From Seriola aureovittata (taxonomy: Eukaryota > Chordata > Actinopteri > Carangiformes > Carangidae), in the NCBI RefSeq assembly GCF_021018895.1, contig NC_079365.1:1847501-1911500 (forward strand): a DNA stretch of 64,000 nucleotides, in the 5' to 3' direction. The notes below the pieces were generated by a model. That model searched no databases and was not told the origin of the DNA. It saw only the letters and a program-made list of their open reading frames with translations. The translations under genes and the position numbers were made by a program. This document shows, piece by piece, positions 23,215-35,839 of the stretch (positions within the stretch are counted from its first letter, which is position 1; each line of letters begins with the position of its first letter).

Positions 23215-23437
23215 ATCTATGAAGCCCAACAAGGCACGTCATCATCTGTGAAGCAGAAACACTGGGAGGCGATGCTGTGCGAGGAGGATAGGGGAGACAG
23301 GAAGCGTGGCCACAACATACAGCCTAAAGAGCTCTTTAATGTTGTTGAAGATGCCCTCGCAGACATGTCTCGCCTCCAAAGCACCTCATTCCCTTCCCGC
23401 CCTTCCTCTTCATCCCACTCCTTCCCCCCAGCAGCAG

Positions 23438-23438
<1 letters not shown>

Positions 23439-23468
<30 letters not shown>

Positions 23469-23478
23469 CACACACACA
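23439..23478. repeat. (CA)n microsatellite
   Basis: CA units with one AAAC interruption. Confidence 0.97.
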
Positions 23479-24025
23479 TGCTTGGCTAATTAATAGCCAC
23501 TGTTCAGTGAGACAAGGTCACGCTGCCAGGGGGCCAAACACAATACAGCAAAGCTGACACCTCGACTGGTACACAGCAGAGGAAGCTGTTCCCCAGTCCA
23601 CAACTCCAACACCACCTATTTTTTTTTTTTTTTGTTGTTGTTGTTTGGAGCTTATGTTGAAAGTCACATCAGTGCCACATCAGGTTCAGGTAGGTGTAAC
23701 CATCTGCTGCCTACATGCTTTTTTAAAATATTTGTATATTCAAACATCTCTGTGTCTTTAAAGGCCGTACAAGCTACTGTATCTCTTCAACACACCAATC
23801 AACATGTAATGTTATCAGTAATGATGCCAACACACATGCTGATGTGGTGTTACAGGTTTGTTGCAGATTAGTTACTGTGAGGCACCTGAAGGAATGACTG
23901 AAAGAACAGAATCTCATTAGAATCTCATACATTATTACTCTGAATACATTCTGGGGGAAAATGTAAAGCAGCACCAAACTGTTCCCTGCAGTTACAGTAT
24001 TTTCTTGTTTCATCCGTATGATCAC

Positions 24026-24602
24026 GAGGTGAAAAAAGCCGTTAAGACACTAACGGCTTTTGTCACCAATGGAAAAGGAAACAATCAGCATTCACACCTG
24101 GGTTAAATGACTCTGCAGTAGTCACTTGTATTTATCGGCTCTGGCTCCAGTCAGCAGTGATGTAAACACACCACCAGGTGAACACGCTAATTTACGCCTA
24201 TGTTCCTGCTGTAACGTCTTTCAGAGCACAGACACTGTAAACACACCTGTCACCTGTCCAGCACGGTGCTGTTACACCGGGAACACCACAGCTGACATCC
24301 TGAGCTGCAGCCCCAAAATAAGTTTTAAAAACACAATCCCCAATCGAAGCGTCACACATACATCGATGCTCTGACACTTTTGCAGAAGCTGGAACTGGGG
24401 TGAGACATGGCGGATCAGTTTAACCAGTTTGCACAGCAGCGAGCAGCTCACTCTTCCTCCACTGCGTTCGTGCATGTGATGACATCGCTCCTTGCAGTCA
24501 TGCATGTCCTCAGTCCAAAAACAAAGGTGAACTCCTTTATTAGAAGGTTTACTCGCGTTTAAAAAATAAATACCCTCTAATTTGGGTGGAAAAAGGGAAT
24601 AT
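24026..24602 (+). repeat. Dispersed repeat B, copy 2
   Basis: Counterpart of 15007-15510, with an extra segment of about 75 bp (24150-24235) absent from copy 1. Its left end holds a perfect 11-bp palindrome, AAAAGCCGTTA / TAACGGCTTTT (24034-24044 and 24051-24061). Confidence 0.75.
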
Positions 24603-24837
24603 GAGACATCGTCATCAGGTGACCTGACAGAGTGAGACCACAAGCAGGTGCTAAAATGCTAAGACATTATGCTACAACTGTGCTAAGCTAAGCTACTGTA
24701 AAACAAAGAAAAGCAGCAAGAGATGTGGACTCGTACAGCAACGTCTTTCTAATGTTGTAATGCTGTAAGTCGGCTTGTAGCATTTTATTGCTCATGAATT
24801 CAATTTTTCATGTGAAAAAGGAAAACATTAGTCACAC

Positions 24838-25348
24838 TTAAAGCTGGAGTAGGTAATCCTGAGAAATCCTGGTAATCCTAGCACGAGTAACCCAAGTCCC
24901 ACCCCCTCCCTTCAGATATCCCTTCAAAGCCACTCCCCCAAAACACATGAACGTGTGCTTCTGGAATCAACGGGAAAAGCATAACAGAGAGGCGAAGCCC
25001 TACGGTGGTCTAACAAACCCCTGCTTCTCAAACCTCAACAAATACGATAATTACCTGTCGAACAGAAGTACAGCCACCATTGTGTCTTTTTTTAGGCTCT
25101 TCTGTTCCCTGAGTTGCCGCCATTGTTGAAAAGCAACGCCGACGTTTACTCTCGTTTGGCTTCTTGCACTGTCCAATGTCTCTTTGGTTGTAGCTCTTAC
25201 TTTTTCGAGTATTCAGACCAAATTTAATCATTGGAAAGACTTTCAGTGATGACAAATTTATTTAGTGTTTACTGTCAGAGCATTTCATTTATCCATCGCT
25301 GTAGGGATGTTTTAGAATTTAAAGAAATATAACTTACCCCAGCTTTAA
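24838..25348. mobile_element. MITE-like element with TTAAAGCTGG termini
   Basis: Left end TTAAAGCTGGAGTAGGTAA and right end TAACTTACCCCAGCTTTAA are inverted copies with about three mismatches over 19 bp, bounding 511 bp without a transposase frame. Related in end sequence to 421-816. No clear target duplication. Confidence 0.72.
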
Positions 25349-25354
25349 TGTAGC

Positions 25355-27330
25355 AATCTCGCAGATCTCTGTGTCGTTACTTTGCGACACCTATGGTCAT
25401 ACGTAGTTATGGCAGGTTTGTTTTTGAACCACACTTTCTGTTAATGACTCATTTCCTTGAGAATTTGAGTTTTACCAGACACAATATAATTTCATCAGTG
25501 GGTCATAGGCTCAATCAGTGATGGATGGTGAATTATTTAGAGACACTTATTTGAAATGAAAACCTTGGTTAATGATGGGCATTGGTTTAGGTTAGCAGAG
25601 GATCATTTCTTGGAGCATGTAAACATAAGAACCAAGTTCTCTACCAAAATAAAACTCAAATACATAGAAAAACTGACATCGCTATGGGAGCAGGAACATC
25701 CAGAATCCAGAACACAGGAAGCTGTAATGAGCTCATTTAAAATCTCTGAATCCTTACTGGATGCTTATACTGTGAGATAACTTAATGTTTCTAATCATAA
25801 TATAGGAGAGTCATATCAAAGGTCTTAAACCTTTTTTGAAAAATTGGCTTTCTGAAACAATCTGCATCGTGTCAGGGAACCTGATGTTCAAGCATCTATA
25901 CTGTTCAGTCAGTGCATCGTACACATGTCCACAGACCTGCACAAGATGATGAGTCTCAGTAAATGTAAAAGTAAAAGCCCAGGCTTGGATCTGCCCACAC
26001 TGCACTCTTGTAGAAATGATACAGGCAGTGAATGATGTAGTGAGCACTCAGTGAAATGTTTTCCAGCCATCTCGGCTCTCTGTACATGATGTTCTACTGA
26101 GTGCCGCTGAAAAGGCTCCTAGCTTCAGCTGCGACTTAAATGACAGCCTGATGGAGTACAGTGCGGGCCTGCTGAACTTTACCCAGAAGACACCAGTACT
26201 ACTCATAAGTATTCAGAGCAGGCAACTGTGGGTGATCTTTAGTAATGTTCTGGTTGATTGGTGTAGGATGGCAGGGGTGATTTGTTGGCATCACCTTCCC
26301 ATGAAAAAGGGAGAGGGAGAAATCTGCCAGCCCATTTTGTGCATTTACCAAGGATGAGAGGCGAGGAAAGAGAAATGAGACGTACTCTTCTTCATCTCTT
26401 TCCTTCTCTTTTCTAAGTAGGCTTGAAGGTCACCGCATATGAAACAATCCATAACAGATGTCGCTTTGCAGAATCTGGGGAGGAGACAAAAGGCATCTGC
26501 TGCTCCGTTGTAGTCTCACTGAAAAGGCCCCCTTCTCTTAATAACTCACCATTCTCTCATATGACATTTTAATATCACAGATACATGCTCGTCCTGCAGG
26601 CTTCACATTGTCCGGCAACAGCCCTGCGCAAAATGTCAATGCATTTGGTGTACTGACATGTTGTCAGGGCTGGAGCTTCACATTCACGTGGCCCATAGCG
26701 CTGCATTGCTCCTGTTTCTCATGCAGGATGAGGACGTGGACTCAGGAGAATACAAGAGTGATGGTCAGGACACTTAAAGATCAACTTTACACCATATTTT
26801 ACCTTGAGCATGCTCCCTTCATATATTCAGAAGATGCATTCAAACATATCCCTCCCAGCCCCCTCACAGCCCTGGCACCTGTATGCCATCTCTTAAAACG
26901 TGTTTTTAGTCATGATAGTGATATTGGTGGAAATGGCTGAACGATATGTATGTTTTCACTGAAAAAATACAACACATATAAAAATGATGATGATTTGATT
27001 TTTGTTGCGTCTGCACCAAACAATAATGTTCCTTTACATCTGGAGAATATGATTTATAGACCAGAATGTCACTGTTGCACCATGGCTGTATCCAGGATGT
27101 ATCCAGAAATACAATCTGAAATGCTCTCAGTCTCATTTGGATTCTTCATGTTTGTCTTTCTTCTGTTGGTGTAGTTCCCTAGCAGAAGGTCAGACCCCCC
27201 TCAGGTTCGTAAAACCCCCAAAATTTCCAGAGAAAATACAGCAGACATGACCTCAGTGTCCTCAGTGGTGGCTGTGGCCCTGGGTAGTTGGCATTTAAAC
27301 TGAAGCGTAATGCCAAATGTGCATTATGTT
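25355..27330. other. No recognised gene or repeat family
   Basis: Moderately AT-rich DNA. Parts of 26090-26640 look low-repeat and evenly composed, as in regulatory DNA, but I found no decisive motif or splice-bounded frame. Confidence 0.4.
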
Positions 27331-27337
27331 TTGATCC

Positions 27338-27372
27338 TGGGGTTGGGGGTGGGGGGTGGGGGGTGGGAGGGC
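27338..27372 (+). other. G-quadruplex-compatible tract
   Basis: Consecutive G runs of 4, 5, 6, 6 and 3 separated by T, TT or A satisfy the G3+N1-7 pattern several times over. Confidence 0.85.
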
Positions 27373-27649
27373 AGTGGGAGTCTGGCCCCGGGCGCAGAAA
27401 TGGTCAGAAACAGTCCTGGCACCATGTGCCCATTGTCTGGTGTCTCCTGTGCTCTGCAGCCTTGGCCAGATGTCTCTACTCAAGAAGAATCTCTCAATGG
27501 AGCAATTTACATATAAAAACGCATAAAAGCTGCTTGAGTTAATGCACACTGGGCTGAAATGACAATATGGCGGATGTTACACAAAGCTGGGCTTTTCAGA
27601 CCAATGAATGTGCCCTATTAGTAGTAGCTGTTTTGTTTTTTGGTTTTTT

Positions 27650-27900
27650 GATTTTTGGTTTTTTTCGAGCTCCTGTGGTTAAGTGGCTGCTTTAATTAGG
27701 CAAACATTATTGTGCAGTCATTCAGTAGACACTGTTAAGTCAAACAACTCAGTTAAGCCTCGCTCTCAGTACAAATGTGGCTTAATTGGGAGTTAAAAGT
27801 CTAACTGTTGGGTTTTCAAATCTAATCAGTATGCCTTTGAAAGGGCAATCTGCTCGGATCAGCCTATACTTGTGTTTGTAATGTCTCTGCTTGACACCCA
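27650..27900. promoter_or_regulatory. Possible conserved non-coding element
   Basis: Unique-looking block with homeodomain-type cores (TTTAATTAGG at 27691, GCTTAATTGGGAG near 27780) and GCCTTTGAAAGGGC. Regulatory reading is by texture only. Confidence 0.3.
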
Positions 27901-28599
27901 CTTGATCCAGGATGCTCTTTTGGTTTGTTTTGGCTCAGTCATAGCTCTGAAGCCTGTACAGTGTAGAAGAAGTGTCACATTCAGGGCTGTTGTGGTTTTG
28001 ATTTTCTCCGACCATGCAAAAAAAACGCTGTAAGTGATGGAATAGAAACTGATAAAACACGTTAATTAAAAAACACAACAGTGGTGCGACAGCTGTAGAA
28101 GCAGCCATACATCTTCTAAATAAAGTCTAATTGGTTTATAATGCTGGTGCTCTGGGTTGTGATATAATGGAATATAAATGAAGGGAAAAAAAGACTCTGC
28201 CATTCTATGTAACTGAGCTAAAATACACAGCAACCTTGGCATAGAAATGGTTGAAAATCTGGAATTATTCACTTCATGATTTGATGAATATGCTGTAAAT
28301 AAATAAATAAATAAAAACAGAACCAATGAATGTTTCTCCTGATAACTAACTTAACTATTGATAACTAACTTCAGAAGAAAGGTTCGTTCCTTAGAAGGAA
28401 AGCTTCAATTTCCAGATTTTTAGTTTGGTAAAAAGCCACTAGTTAAACTAGCATTAACATATTTTTTGGTCACTAGGGGGCAGCACCACTTTAACATATC
28501 CTCAGAGCAGACAGATGCCTATCTACACATCAAGTTCATCCATCCATGTGTTTGTGTAATGAATAAATGTCCAATATTCCTGAGCGAAATGTCTGACTC

Positions 28600-29370
28600 T
28601 AAAGCAGTGCTGAGCGATAAATCGTATCGCCATGGCGATATGAACAACACATCGCAAAACCCTGACTAAAACATGGTGAATCAGAAAAAAAATGTTTTAT
28701 TTACAGGCACCGTGCAGTCACACAGGGGTTTTCATGGTGGAGCGCCTGAGCCAAATGAACACGAAAAAACAACTGTTTAAAGATACGGTGGAGGCCAGTG
28801 AGAAGTGAACTTTTAGCTGGAGTTGACAACAACGTCACGGCGTAGCACTGTCAGTGTGGTCAAAACCTTTGTGAATAAAAAGAACAATCAGTGTCCTTCA
28901 TCATGCCACTTAAAGATTTAAACACGCAGTACGCAAGACATTTTCAACGTCTCCCACCCGCCACAGTTTGTTTTACACATTACACAACATTAAGCTAATA
29001 GCGAATTGTTATGAGCAAACGAGAACTTTCTGTATGTAGTGTGTCTGCAGCTTCATTTGACACAAATTTTTATAAATTTCTAGCTACAGGCTGAGACAGC
29101 AGCCCCCCCCCCCCCCGACCTCTCAGCAGCGTTACCTGCAGGTAACATCACCCCACTGACTCACCGCTGCAACCTCAACGTAAGACATCCAGGAATTTAG
29201 AGAAAACTCCGCATTCACTCTCAGCATGTGAACGTTTGACTTGTCAGATGGAGCCTGGACGCGTGGACCATGGTCTTAATTTGGGGTTAGCTAGCACGAT
29301 GGTGGGGGAAGGCAAAGGAACTGTATATGCACTCATATCATCATCGTAATATCATCGCAGATTTCCTCAT
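28600..29370. mobile_element. Possible hAT-like non-autonomous relic
   Basis: The left end GTGCTGAGCGATAAATCG, followed by TATCGCCATGGCGATATG, resembles the start of a common fish repeat beginning 'ggctgggcgatat'. A possible right side carries AATATCATCGCAG. Boundaries and TIRs are unclear. A C14 run sits at 29103-29116. Confidence 0.35.
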
Positions 29371-29819
29371 ATGATGCAGGCCTTCTCTTTAGGTGGTCAT
29401 TAACTGTCTCTGTTTACTGATTAATCCCAGTTGAAGAGAGTTTGAGGTGATCCGAGTTAGCCCTCATTCCTCTGTTCAGCTGGAAAGCTTTCAGATTTTG
29501 CTCGCTACAGACTCCTTGACTACTCCAGACTACTTGTTGTCATCATGTGATGATAACTGAGGTATCATCATCTGAAGAAGAAGACTTGATGGTAAACAAG
29601 TCAAAGAAAAAAGAGGAAAACTGAACCAAATTATTAGCTACAATAAGAGCCTATTAGTGAAGCCACTGATCAGTATGCTGAAGATCAACTTCATCAAATC
29701 AAACACAGAGTTGACCAAGAGAAGAGAGAGAGAGTCGCCAACTAAAGAGAAAAGAAAAGTAGAACTGAACCCTTACTCTTGTGTGCACCTGTGTATATGT
29801 TTGTGTGTGTGAGAGTGTG

Positions 29820-30200
29820 TGTGTGTTGTGGGCATTGAAGTATTGAACAAAGAGATGTAGATCAAACCCCCCACACATTACTTTCTCTTTGCATCATCTG
29901 GGATGGTGAACGGATTAACACATATTGCATCAAGCCACGACACCTTCCGCCCGGCAATTATCGCCCGTTCAATTGAAGGGATGAGGTGAATACGAAATTA
30001 AGCCACTTATTTTTCCCAAGATGAACAAAATGGATTGTCAGGATGGATGAAGACGGGCGGCATCAAACATTATAGTGGGGCATTATAATAAAATGTGATG
30101 GAGAATAGAGCTGCCTTCATCTGATTATCTGAAAATGATCACGTTATTAACCGTCTGAAACAAAGGCAATGCTGCACAAAACTGTGTGTAGAGCTGAAAA
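29820..30200. promoter_or_regulatory. Possible conserved non-coding element
   Basis: Evenly composed stretch with GGCAATTATCGCCCG, TTCAATTGAAGGG and GTTATTAACCGTC; no repeat family or frame recognised. Confidence 0.3.
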
Positions 30201-30209
30201 CAGCAGCCT

Positions 30210-31850
30210 CTGGGCGCGCTGCTCACCTCTTCCTCACCAAAGAGGAGTCAACCTTGCAGGTCAGCACTGATTCGATATACACCCCCCCCCCACCTACACG
30301 CCTTTGACCCCAGAGGCACACAAACCCTCCATTAACATTTGTGAAACATTGCTTCTAGTCCCATGAAATTTACTATAAAGATGATGCAAATCTCAAACCT
30401 GGAGAAAAATATCAATACAATGCTTTAATTAAATAAATATTCAATCACCATCATTCTCAGCCTATCATTTGAAAATCAAGAGATTAACCCTGTTAACGTC
30501 CGTATGATGTTTTTATATAATACAGACATATGATGAATGTAATAATCATCAACACCATGACTGAGTGTTTCCACTTTGAACTGCAGTGAATCAATGACGG
30601 TCTTATAAAAACAGATTCAGACAGCCAGGGTTTCATATGTCACAAACCTAAGGAACCAATCCTGGCAACTTGTGGGGGATGGGGGGGCGGGGCAAAAAAC
30701 TGACACCTTGTCAGTACTGAGAGAGAGAGTTAGCATTAGCACAACCGCTAACCACTGTGTCAGCCACTGCCAGTTACAAGCTAACAAACAACATAAGCAA
30801 ATGATAATATAACAATAATAATAACATTTTTTTTCACTTTTTATGTGGGAAAATCATGTGAAACAAAAAATGAATCATAGCAGAGGATTTCAAAATATGT
30901 CTGGGGAGGAACTTTAAAGGTTAAATTAATTACATAAAAGAAACATGAAAATGATAAATAGCTTTCTATTTTACAATGCCAGTGGGACTGAATGTCCCAT
31001 AATCCCCTGTCAGTTCCTGTCCCTCACTTTTCTTGCCGGTGTTTTTAAATATAATGAAAATGATTTTTCCATTCACACCTTATCTGTCACTGCGAGAAAC
31101 TGAAACTGAGGTTATGAAAAATCTGGCATGTTGGTGATGATGTGTGTAATTCTATGTAGAAATCTCGAACGCTTGTTTGCTGTGTCACTCAGAATCAAAG
31201 TAGGAATATTAGGTTACATCTATGTGTGTCCAGAACAAAGGGATCGGTCAGAGATGTGCTCGGCCTTCTAATTACCACAAAGGTTACCTGGTTCTTTGTG
31301 AGAAACAGCCTCTTTCATTAAATTCAACGGGACCGAAATGTTAGCTGCAAAAAAAGAACAAAAAAAAAAACAAAGTATCCTCAGTAGAAGAATGAAAGGA
31401 TCAAACAAAACCTTAGCCTTTCGAATGTTGTACTGCTGTCTCTTCCTATTTGCAAGTGATAGTCAACGTAGTTAGTTAATCTTAACCACTTGTTGAGTAT
31501 TGTAACCATGACGACGGCCTCTTTATCTTAACAAATTACTCATCTTTATCCAAACCAGAAATTTTTTTGCGTCTTGTTTTGGAAGACACACAAAAAATAA
31601 TTTCCTTCCTCATTTCCTCCTCGTGATGTAAACACACAGTCAGAACACAAGATAATTAAGACATAACATTATACAAAAGTATCAACAGCCAGTAAAAGTG
31701 TGTACTACTACTAATAATAACAGCACTAATATTCTAAACCTAAACAATAATAATAATAATATTTTGAGTTGATTATGAAGAAAAAAAATTTAATTGAAAT
31801 ACATAATAAGAATAAATAATGAAAAGTATATGAATGATCAAAGATAATGG
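30210..31850. other. No recognised gene or repeat family
   Basis: AT-rich unassigned DNA with small C and G runs (about 30284 and 30676). A short word match to repeat C (TTGTAACCATGACGACGG at 31500) is too small to annotate as a copy. Confidence 0.35.
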
Positions 31851-31851
31851 A

Positions 31852-31854
<3 letters not shown>

Positions 31855-31906
<52 letters not shown>
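31855..31906. repeat. (GT)n microsatellite
   Basis: Twenty-six uninterrupted GT units. Confidence 0.97.
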
Positions 31907-31907
<1 letters not shown>

Positions 31908-32299
31908 AGTCAGGAGTATTCCTAAAACTGAACAGAAAAAGGTAGAAAAACAAATTAAAACATCCAAGTAAATGACAGTAAAGGATAATAGGTATACATC
32001 GGAATATCTGGGATGTGATGTTAATACAAGAGTTGATGCTAATGTTGGTGCTGTCATAACAATGTAATCAATAAAAATAAGAAAAGAAATCCTTTCCATA
32101 GTGTAGCCAACAATTCAAGTTGTTACAAAAAAAAGGTGAAGGAATAAATTAAATACTGGGAGTAAATGAATCAAAAGGTGACAGGATGTGTTTGTTTGCA
32201 TGTCTGTGTAGACTGGACCTCAGGCGCAGGAAAGAAAAAAAAAATACAATAATAAATTCGGATTGATATTGATATTGATTGAGGAGTGGTTCTTCCAGT

Positions 32300-34700
32300 G
32301 AAATCTAATATACTAGTAGGTTTTTCCAGCGTGTACTTAAACATTTGCTTGTTTCCCAGCTCACAGAGAGGATAGTTTTCTCTGCAACAGCTGTTTACTG
32401 AACTTTTTGTTTCTATTTATTGGTGCGATATCTCCTAGTGAGCAGAAAGACGGTGACAGTGGGTCAGTGCAGCAGGGAGGGAAGTGAGGAAGTGAGTGTG
32501 TGGTGGAAATAAGTGTCTGGGTTAGTCCTATCTTAAACATTATGTTCCCAGTGTAATGACCTCTGTACTGTTTTATACTGGATCAGCTGTGTGTTAGAGT
32601 TGCTGCTCATGTAGAAGGTGTTTTTACAGATTTTGTTCCAGAAGTCAGCATTGGGGGTGGCTGATAAATCTTGTTCTCATTATAGTACAAGCAGGAATAT
32701 TGATGTATCAAATCTGTTTATCATTTTATATACAACATGTTTGGTTGAAGGCTTTTTTGTTGATTTGACGTTGACTAGCTCTGTAATTTGTGGGAAAGTT
32801 CTAAATTAACATTATTTGAATTGATTTTAGTTTAATCTGAGGATTTAATCTGTGTATGTTTATTATCTGTGCTGTATTCCTGCATGTTAATTAGTTTGTA
32901 TTTTGGATAAGATGTTTAGGATGGTTGATGCCTTCTGTGTTCTTCAGTTTTACAACAGTAGATTCTGTGAGGTTTTGGATTTTCCACCAGGCTGTGTGGA
33001 TAGTGTTTGCTATGGTAGGTGATCTGAAACAAGCATATTTGAAATGTATTGGCCGAGTAAAGGTAAACCTGAAATTTGGATTTCTTTGCGGAATATTTTT
33101 CCATATGTCAAGGTGTCTGATTGTTGATGCTGTGTCCACTAAACAGTATATTGCAGCTGATTTTCTAGGTAGTTATGAAAGAAATGTGGTGCTTTGACTC
33201 CTTTTTATAGTTTTGAACCAGGTTGATGTCGGTTCAATTAGAATCACTGAAAACAAATACTTAATCTTCTGGGGTACTGTCGATTTGACTATTTCTATTC
33301 TGCCTGTAATGGAAACGGGGACATTCAAACAGTGCTGAAGGTCACCATGTGTTGTTTACAGTAATGGGGAAATATCGATGTCTAGATAAATGATGTTACA
33401 TCCCGGTTTGGGGGCGCCGCTTTGGGTGTGTAATGGCAGGGTGGCTGGTTTAGGCCAGAAGAATCCCTCAGTGACCCTGGTTGTTTCTTGTAAGGATGAA
33501 TGTGGGTTTTTTTTTAACAACAGAATGTCATTTGTCTTTTGGTATTTACATTCTGGCAAACGGCTGCTGCCAGAGGGTCAATGAAAGTGGAGGAGAGATG
33601 GAGAGGGTTATCCCTGTGATGTGTCGTGGACAGACAAATACTCAGCAGGGAAGCTGTCAAGGCCAGGTGCTTTTTTATTTACTATATGAATAAGAGCAGT
33701 CATTTTTAATTGATGAAAGTTTGGTATGGAAGCTTTTAAAAATGTGCTTAATTTGTTCTGGGGGTTTGTTAGGCGTCCCTGCTGAGTCCTTGATAACTGA
33801 GATCGCTGTTTTTTCTTTCTTCCGTTTTATTTGATTTTCCAGATTTGTTATTGTTCTGAAAAATTTCATATCTGAGTCTTTGTAATAGAAAATTAGTTTT
33901 TTTGAATTATTAATTTATTAAATAATTTAATAATATTAAACAGTTCTGTTTGAGTCTTTTCTGTGGGATTACTTTGAACTCATGTCTTCCATATCCGTGA
34001 TTTCCCATTTCAGTTCAGTTTGTTCTTCCTTTTCTATTGTTTTCTTATGAACTACAAACAAAATGACTTTGCCCCTTAACACTGCCTCACCAGTTTAACA
34101 GAAGTGCTGGTGTGTGGTGGCTGGTGAGGTGTTTGGAGAATCGTGTATTTCTAGAAAGGATGACTTCTCTCTGGCTATTGAATTAGGGATCTTATAGAAG
34201 AGATGTGTTTAGGTGCCATCAGGTGAATTGCTCTTGAAGCTTTTTTATTTTTTTCATCATTTCATCATTACATTTATCATAAGGGATACTGAATTTGTGT
34301 TTTTGTTAGATTCTACATTACACACAGAGTTGCTTGTTAAGAAGAAATCAGTGCATGAATATGAATGCTGGACTGGAGAAAAATAAGGGAATTTCTTTGC
34401 AGCTCGATGCTGTAATCACCAATTACTACCAAGACCAAAATGGCTCATGACTTCCGAGTATATTTACTGTTGGAGCTAGTGATTCTGTCAAGTGATGTAT
34501 CAATGAGTGTTAAAGTTACCAGCTGTCATGACTGGGGAGATGTGTCTGAGAGAAATGTAAAAGAAATTTGAAAACACAGAATTATCTGAATTTGAGCCAT
34601 AAATATTTGCAGTAGTAGTTAGTGGATCATCGTAGATGACATGGACAAACAACATATGCTGTCATTTCATTTGTATGTAGACTGTATCCTGAACTCCAAT
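32300..34700 (-). mobile_element. Decayed L1-like LINE ORF2 on the minus strand
   Basis: Reading the minus strand from 34.7 kb downward, pieces of an L1-type ORF2 appear in order but in shifting frames. The endonuclease region at about 34660-34460 includes NIYGSNSDN and GNFNTLIDTSLDR, the decayed counterpart of the GDFN active-site motif (D changed to N). Then HSYSCTDFFLTSNS lies at about 34350. A charged linker with GEAVLRGKVI lies at about 34090, and ISVIKDSAGT with IKHIFKSFHTKL at about 33800-33720. The RT entry motif APGLDSFPAEYL is at about 33670. Next comes VPVSITGRIEIVKSTVPQKI at about 33330-33270, and AWWKIQNLTEST at about 32990-32960. The central RT palm with YXDD is missing between about 33590 and 33410. 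Intact L1 ORF2 supplies endonuclease and RT for target-primed insertion; this copy is dead. Ends are uncertain. Confidence 0.8.
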
Positions 34701-34989
34701 GCAACGGTTTGGCGTGTCAGAAGCCTCCTGAGCTTCAAACTCAGGGATCTATTAGTCAAACTGGCACCCTGTACTTTTTTTGTTATTCATTGTTTCTGTA
34801 TTATTCATACAGCTTGGGCTTTCATTGCCATCCTGAATAAGAACATTGTGCTTACCAAGTTAATTGCTGAGATCGGTGGTGACATTGCTAAAACAGAAGT
34901 TTGGTGGGTTATGAAACACGAGCTGTCAGACTATCAGACATATTTGAAACTTATTTGGAAAAGAAAACAATGGTGAACGATGAAATATT

Positions 34990-35560
34990 TCCTCCCTCCA
35001 AATGAAGTGGCTGAGATAATGCACTTCAAATGTCTTTTGATTTTTCTGCGCGGTCGATGCTGCGGAGTTTCCCAGAAGTCCGTCGTTACTTTGATTCGTA
35101 CAGTGTTTTTGTAACCGAAAGAAACAACAGACAAAACTGTTAAAAAAAAGAGCCCCGTGTTGGAATAAACCAGAATTATCTATTGCAGCAGGCTTCAGGT
35201 TTCACAGGGAGTTCTCTAGTGTGGTGGGAACCGTTGGAACAGACACAGAGAAACATCAATCCATCCTGTCAGAGGTGGGTGACACTGACTACTCAATATC
35301 CAGTCCTTAATAAAAGACCACTATCTGCCCAAAACATTGGCAAACCCATACATCAGTCAAACCTCCACACTCTATTTGTTTTCCCCTCTTATTGCCCTAC
35401 TTTTGGCTTTGGCAGACTGGCAGGTATAATGCTTCATCAACACTCAAGCTCAGGCTCTTTGTCATGACTCCACCTGGTTTCCCTTTCTTCTGGTATCCTT
35501 GTTTCCCCCATGTTTCTCGCCTCCCTCCCCCTCTCACTCCCTTGTCCCTGTCTCACCCTG
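34990..35560. other. No recognised gene or repeat family
   Basis: Unassigned DNA upstream (5') of the minus-strand LINE. Confidence 0.35.
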
Positions 35561-35569
35561 ACAAATGCG

Positions 35570-35830
35570 ACCGTGGAGGAAGGAGGCCAAATAAAAAATA
35601 GAGATCCGAGCGACCCGGGGTGCAAGCCTCCTGACAAGATTAAGACACCTGAATGGATAAGATGCAGCACGGTATGCTGCAGTGGCTTCAGGGGCTTTTA
35701 AAGGTGCACTTGAAATTGGCTTGGTGAGCTGATAAACAGAGTTTTTTGGCAGGCAATGAGAGTTTGTGGGGCATAATCACTCAGCAGCGGGGATCCGCTT
35801 GAGTGCTGGACAGTGAGAAATTCGATTAAC
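35570..35830. promoter_or_regulatory. Possible conserved non-coding element
   Basis: Low-repeat block containing GGCTTTTAAAGGTGCACTTG and GAAATTCGATTAACGCCTCC, with balanced composition and no stable frame. Confidence 0.28.
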
Positions 35831-35839
35831 GCCTCCTCC

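Noticed and set aside
22666..23232. 188-codon minus-strand open frame
   Set aside because: It begins in a CA/GT microsatellite and continues through a purine-rich tract; proline, serine and leucine runs reflect composition and no domain is visible.
22978..23493. 171-codon plus-strand frame with glutamate/arginine and histidine/threonine runs
   Set aside because: It spans a GGA-rich tract and two CA arrays.
24034..24061. Terminator-like hairpin followed by TTTT
   Set aside because: Intrinsic terminators are bacterial; this lies inside a dispersed repeat of vertebrate DNA.
34641..34976. 111-codon plus frame with a hydrophobic segment
   Set aside because: It partly overlaps the antisense of the L1-like endonuclease region; no family recognised and no splice or start support.
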